Under the pieces are notes generated by a model. That model had not been told where the DNA came from. It did no database searches and saw only the letters and a list, made by a program, of their open reading frames with translations. From positions 17,661,001 through 17,725,000 of the forward strand of contig NC_059382.1 of the NCBI RefSeq assembly GCF_019703515.2: a stretch of DNA of 64,000 bases, read 5' to 3'. Of this stretch, positions 58,061 through 64,000 are shown piece after piece. The position numbers and the translations under genes were made by a program. This DNA is from Myxocyprinus asiaticus (Eukaryota > Chordata > Actinopteri > Cypriniformes > Catostomidae). Position 1 is the stretch's first letter, and every line of letters begins with the position of its first letter.

Positions 58061-61000
58061 TTGCGCACCTGAAACGTTGTCCTTGGACCTATGGTGAGAG
58101 CGGCCTAACTATAGTGTCAATACATTCACTGAGCATATAGGGGCTGGGCCTCAGCCTTAAATTTGTCGTGGGCCCTGTGAATGTAACCGACAGCCCTTTT
58201 TCTCATTCATTATTTTCCATTGGAATGAGTCTTCCAAAAGCCATGAAAAAACCAACCAGCTCCGAGGTGAATCACAACATTGCAAACATTGATTTGAAGC
58301 AGAAAGGTGTTTGAAAATTGGACAAAAAGACAAAGGTACAAGACTGTGTACTTAATGTCTTTAATGAAGGAATGAACTACAATGAACTACCATGAAGCAT
58401 TTTAAATGGTGTGAATGAATTAAAATGATGGAAGTATATAAAAACATTGATTTTACGTTGACTGTATATATACAAATATTTAAGTAGTTTGAGAGTGTAG
58501 GGAGACCAACTCGATTGTGTCATTTGCATCAAGGAGGAGGCTGGTTGCTGCTAGGCTTGTTTGCCACAGTTTATTTGCCGCAATTCTCTGATTGGTGGAT
58601 CTTTTTCTTAAGGGTTCATGGGTAGTGTAGTTCTTCACCAGGAATTCCGCTATTTTTTTTTTAATGAAGTTTAAATAACACAGCCTGATGGCTTCAGCAG
58701 AAGCATATACCATACACAACCTCAGAGCTCACAGTAGGTCTGTATTTAAAGGTTTATAAGTTATCGGTAAAAAATCAATTCCCCTATGAAGAAATGAATG
58801 GAATTTTTACTTCTGGAACCATACTTGACCTCTATTGCACACTATTGGTAAAACATGATGTAATTAGGTTAATTCACTCATATTAAAAATATGAATAAAA
58901 CTAGTTTTTAGATTTTTGAATGAAAACAGATTTGAGATGTTATCCCATGAAGCACATTTTTAGGTTATGTGACAAACCATTTGTTATAGTGTATACCTTA
59001 CCTCTTTGGTTTACCTAAATGCATTCAAGACTATACTATACTATACATTTCTCATCTGCAGGCCAATCTACAAGTTCCTTCTATGAACAAACAATGTGTG
59101 CTTGATGTATTTTGGCTCTTTAATTATATTTTCAGCTACTAATAAGAGTATCTCTCCCCTCCCTTTAATACATTTTATAATATTTAAATTCATTATGCAT
59201 AATTTTTGTTGCCAGAATTTGTCCAAAAATCAACAAAGAAAATGCAAAAAGATTCTGCACATTCTGTCTGGGGATACTTATCTGTAATCAACAGATTTGT
59301 AATTGTTTTCTTCTTAATAATTAGTATAATGTTATAAAAAAAATATTATATTTTTCTCCATTGGATCTTTGTCTTTTATGTTTCTTTTAAATATATAAAT
59401 AAATATAAAAAACATAGACTGAACTTGAATATATGTGTATGTCCTACTGCACTGATGCAGGAGCTTCTAGAATCTTGAGAATCCTCTTTAGACTACAACT
59501 ACCTGAGCATGTAGTGAGTCCACTTCAACATGATTTGCTGCAGCATGGGTGATGAGATGTCGCCTAGAGGGACACGCTGTAACTACCGCCCTACCTGGAG
59601 AAGGAGAGCACAGACCTGAGCAGTGGTCTGTACCGCCTCAGGCCCGAGAGAGAACAGGGATTGTGGGGTTGACTGTTCCAGAACTACACAGCAGTAACCA
59701 ATATTTAAGAGCTTAGCCTTGTTTAGACGTACTCACTACTAGATGGAATATCAACAGCTCCAGTGACAAACACATGGGCAAACACAAACGGTAATATGAC
59801 TCCATGCATAGTGGACAGGGCAATGCTTTGCACTCAATACCCCAAGGACTGCACTAGACAGTTCACATAACCGAAGCAGGGCTTCCTCGCCTGACCTCTC
59901 TATCCATACTCATTCCTTTTAAGAGTCCTGAAGGGCAGTGAGGTCATCCCATTAACAAAGAATTATTAACCTGTAACCACAGAGATGAAAATACATGGCA
60001 TTGTCTGGAAGTAATTAGGAGAGCCAGGGGCAGCATAGGAGCAGCTGTATGCCTTTCTCGAGCCCCCCATCCAAAATCCATTCTCTCTTTTCCACCCTCC
60101 CTCTCACATTCCCTCTCACTGTCCCTCTTTTGCTCTCTTTCTCACCCTCCCTTTCACTCTCAGTCTCCCTATTCTGCACTCTACTGTATTAATAACTGTG
60201 CAAAGGTTTTTTGTTCTACTACTTCTATGCCAGGAATCCGTGCTGGACACGGAGGTCCAGGCAGGGCGATAGAAGGAGATTAAATGATCTGTTCCATTGT
60301 GAGAGCGTAGCCTTGGGCCACTGCTGGGCTAGAAATGTTCAACATACCTCACACAAACACATGCAAACAAACACACTAACAGCACGCTCAACTAAGCTTC
60401 CGATAACCCCCTGAGCGTTTGTAAAACTATACGGCTGAATTTTCATCTGCTTTGGTCACATAAATAAAAGCCTAGGAGTACAGCACCTCCGGCAAATGGA
60501 GACGCTTAAATTAATCTTTGCAAACAAATGCTCAGCCTTTAAGCCTTTTGAGGCCTGCTTTGCTACCTGGCAAACTATACAAATCCAGAAAACTCACAAC
60601 ATCAAAACCGAATTTAAAGACGAGCCAGGCAGATCAAAAGACATTTGTATGAGCTTCATGTAACCAAAGTGCACTGTTTTAAAAACAGCTTGTCAATATT
60701 AGATGGATATGCAGAAGGAAATCTAGATGTAGTGGCATTCTGGGGTGAGGCAAACCAAAGTTAATAGGGCGTATTTCACACATGGTGCCAGTCAGAGCCA
60801 AATGTGAGATTTTTAGAGCTATTATGGTCATCTGGTGAAGAATGGTACTATGGGTTACTTATATATGCAGGGTCCAAAAGTACTTTTTTGCCTGACCTGC
60901 CAATGGAAAGAGAAATTTATTAGTCATAAATATTTCTTACTGAACATAAAAGTGTATTTTGTATAATTTTTTCAATTGTAATATATATTTTTTGTCCTTG

Positions 61001-64000
61001 TGACAATAGAATTATTTAGCTATTTTTCTTTCCTTATAAATCACAAACAGTGCAGTTCATTGTGTCACTCACAGCATCATATATGAGATTAGCTATGTTT
61101 CTTGGTAAAAGTGAACTGTCATCAAAAATATTTAGATATATCATGGATTTTTCCTTCATATTTAAGTGTTTGTGGCTTAATATGAGAAATATTTCACATA
61201 TATGCTCCAACAATTCGTTCTAGAGAAAAATAAATGATTATGCATTCAAGACTTCTTTTGATAGTAAAGGTTGTCTGAAGACTTTGTGACAGTTTTCTTT
61301 AATAGATGGTTTGATTTGAATCGTGTATGTCCTTACATCAGCAAGGATTTGACTCTCATTCTTTCAATGATTTAAAGCATGTATTATGTTGTTATTAATT
61401 CCTTATAAAGTCACCTGGCAGCCACTAGTGAACAACATTTTATTTACTCACCAAAGCCAATTTTGAATTTGCCGTTTGGCAAGTGCTAATAAAGGAAAAA
61501 AGGCCTTAGATACACATGCATAGTGTATACAAACATGTCATAGGAGGTATAAATGTTTAAAGGTACTGTATGTCATAACATGTTGAAGAAAACAACAATG
61601 AATATTTGTGGTGCTTTGCCAGTTTACAGGCTGTGATGTTCTTCAAAAACATCAGAGCAATATCACTCAAAATCAAGTGACGTAGTCATAGTGTTAGTGT
61701 ACTTGTGTCTCTGTGGGTGCCTGTGTGTGTCTGTATTTTTCCTTGAGATTTTGACTATGCTCTACCAAAGTTTCCACAGATAACAGCTGTACAAATCTTA
61801 TCTTTCTCCCAACCCAATCTCCACTCTCTCTCTAATGTGCCCTGGAGAGCTGCAGCCAAATACACACCAGTGGGAGTCGAAGTGTATGACATTTACAGCA
61901 CTAATTTGAGGCACATTAGGATGGAAGATAACCCACTGACCCTCAAACAATTGATCCACATCACCAATAAGTTAACAAAGCTGTAAGCCAAGTTTGAGAC
62001 TCCATAGGGGCCTGGCGGTGGTATTACATCTACAGTAAATCCCAGAGGAGAAAGGAAGGAGGAGGGTGTCTTGGGAATTCTTTATATCCTGACTCACCCA
62101 GTGTACTTATAATGAGGCGGAATGTCGACACAATGGCCCATTGAAACCGCAGAAATGCTGCGGTAATTGGCAACAGCAGTGCAGGACTCCTCTGCAGAGA
62201 CGGCACAGAGAGGACACAGAGCAAAGGCATTCTGCTGATCTCTCCTCCTGAACTCGGAAAGGGGAGAGGAACACAAGATGCTCCCACCACAATATGGAAA
62301 ACTGGGATAACAGGGCTATGGGGACCACAGTTTGAGACGAACTCAGAAAAACCATAAGACTACGAACTGTAGTGAGAGAGGCTGAGTGTAGATTGACTGA
62401 GAGAGAAAGACAGAGAGGGAGAGAGAGTGAAAAAGGGTAATATATGCATATCAAGTTATATGCAAATACAACAGAGTTCATTTCTGTGAGGACAATAATG
62501 TCTGTCAGCGAAATTGCTGCACTTAATTTTTAAACTAAAATGGCTAAAACTGCTTAACGATCAACATGATCACATGGAAAATCGATATGTTGCTTCCGAA
62601 AGTTCATGTACCCTGAAATCAGCCCCATTCTGCCGAAGCAATTACAAGCAGCATCCCCATCAGACATTTTTGCATCAACTCAGATGTGCTCACCTTCTGG
62701 TGTTACTAATACACAAGTTCTGGTCTCATAGGAACAATGGTAAGCATGATTCGGAGGTTGCATTTTCCTTTAAAATCACACTTTTTCCCACTGACGGTTA
62801 GGTTTAGGGTTGTGGTTGGGATTGGGGATAGAGTTATAAAATATGCATTCCTGTTGACTTTATTACATCATTTACAACTTAAAATACTGCTTGCTTTTGA
62901 TGCCACTCTGTGGATCTTTCATCTGGATACAGGAGCTCACATGTGTCCATACGTACAACAACACTTCCAGCTTCAGCCACTGGGGGCAGTGTTTTGATTT
63001 CAGCAGTAGAACTTTCAAACCTACTGTTGCCGAATTCTCGAGGTGATTAGTCTGCAATGATTGATAGTAGGAGAATATAGATTTCACTGCTTGTAATGAG
63101 GATATCTAGCTGTCTAACATCACAATGTGAAGGTTCAATTTAATTTGTGTCACTTTGGGAATTTGCTTGATGAAAAGTGAAGAGCGTAGTTTACGTATGT
63201 GGCCTGAACAATCAGATGCATTTACACTTGCCCGAGTCATGCCCTGTGTGTGTTTTTTTATTACAATGCATGTCCATCTTGAATGTGTCATGGATGGTAT
63301 TTACACTTAGTCTTTCATGATCCAATAGCTATCTGCTCAGTAAAAATGCATGAAAAAATATAAGAGGATTGAAGACAGCATTCAATGATAGTTTGCTTAA
63401 GAGACAAGAAAGAAATACAGCACAGATACAGCAGCGGAGGTCTGAGATTAAGTGCAGGATAAACTGTTATTTCCCAGGAACAGAAAGTACAACAGGGCTC
63501 TGACAGAATCAGACAGACAAGGAGTAAGAAGGAAAGGCATGAGATAAAGACTGATACTCATGATTTCTGCAGGTGCTCATAGCATATCCACGTGAAGTCA
63601 GGCTAGCACACATCCCCACTTCTCTTTCTCTGTCGCTCACACACATTCTATCTCTTTCCTTCAGGCTGCTACTCAAAGCAGAATGAGTGCTCTACAGACC
63701 TGCCACAACAGTCAGAGTGTTTTACAAGCCCAGAATGCAGCTCTCTCATTAGGTGGTTGGCAGGTGTGGATGTGGCAGAGAAGATAACAGTTTCCACTGA
63801 CACTCACTCACAGCCAAAATCAGCTGCTCTCCCAGCTACTAAAATTATGATGATTTAAAGCTGAAATGTATAATTTCTATGTCACTAGCACTCCCCAACA
63901 GAACTGCAAAAAATTATGTTTTCAAACAGGTTTCCTAAACATTCCCCAGTCTGCCATTAGAGAAACATGGTCCCGCCCCAAACGCACACCATTGGTTGAG
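58061..64000. other. no gene recognised; unassigned DNA to the window edge
   Basis: Scattered short frames (58480-58719, 62030-62481, 62514-62997) have no recognisable family and no convincing exon structure. The missing smtnl2 5' exon(s) may lie here unnoticed or further right. Confidence 0.45.

Noticed and set aside
62107..62481. 124-codon minus-strand open frame
   Set aside because: Leu/Ser/Cys-rich translation of GA-rich sequence, overlapped by other frames; no recognisable domain.
53126..64000. 5' coding exon(s) of smtnl2
   Set aside because: No minus-strand frame with the family's coiled-coil N-terminus was recognised; small frames here lack homology.

Overview
This window is vertebrate nuclear DNA, most likely from a ray-finned fish of the carp/minnow type. 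The evidence is four intron-split protein genes whose products match known vertebrate families exon by exon, plus a dense load of teleost-style transposable elements: Tc1/mariner, hAT and short inverted-repeat elements, tRNA-derived SINEs, non-LTR retrotransposons and a small LTR family. The cyprinid-like assignment rests on remembered repeat families and is an inference. No bacterial, plasmid, phage or CRISPR content is seen.

Gene layout, left to right. (1) lrrc75a, minus strand: coding exons 3, 2 and 1 at 5314-5426, 20880-21008 and 27879-28133; the last, LRR-bearing exon lies left of the window. Its two visible introns (15.5 and 6.9 kb) are full of repeats. (2) poldip2, minus strand, complete: 11 coding exons from 37967 to 31916, 376 aa, including a 27-nt micro-exon. 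(3) tmem199, plus strand, complete: six coding exons, 38706-39906, 194 aa. poldip2 and tmem199 are head-to-head with 738 bp between start codons, so they probably share a bidirectional promoter. (4) smtnl2 (smoothelin-like 2), minus strand, partial: eight exons from 53125 to 41156 giving the last 338 aa with the calponin-homology domain; its 5' exon(s) were not found and are probably right of the window. tmem199 and smtnl2 are tail-to-tail.

All exon phases join correctly and nearly all splice sites are canonical GT-AG, so the gene models are well supported although derived by eye. The genes do not form a pathway: POLDIP2 is a mitochondrial/nuclear adaptor, TMEM199 a V-ATPase assembly factor, SMTNL2 an actin-cytoskeleton-type CH protein, and LRRC75A is poorly characterised.

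The rest is repeats or unassigned DNA. The most informative structures are a nested stack at 44471-51108 (hAT-like element, L1/Tx1-type LINE, LTR element and second hAT-like element); a fold-back LTR insertion at 24076-24297 with 5-bp target duplications and two LTR 5' ends; a perfect 32-bp inverted repeat at 30858-30953; a ~100-bp inverted duplication at 12071/15921; and a ~520-bp purine/pyrimidine tract beside lrrc75a exon 3. From about 53.2 to 64 kb no exon was recognised. I found no convincing previously undescribed multi-gene system; the novelty candidates are structural and concern transposons.
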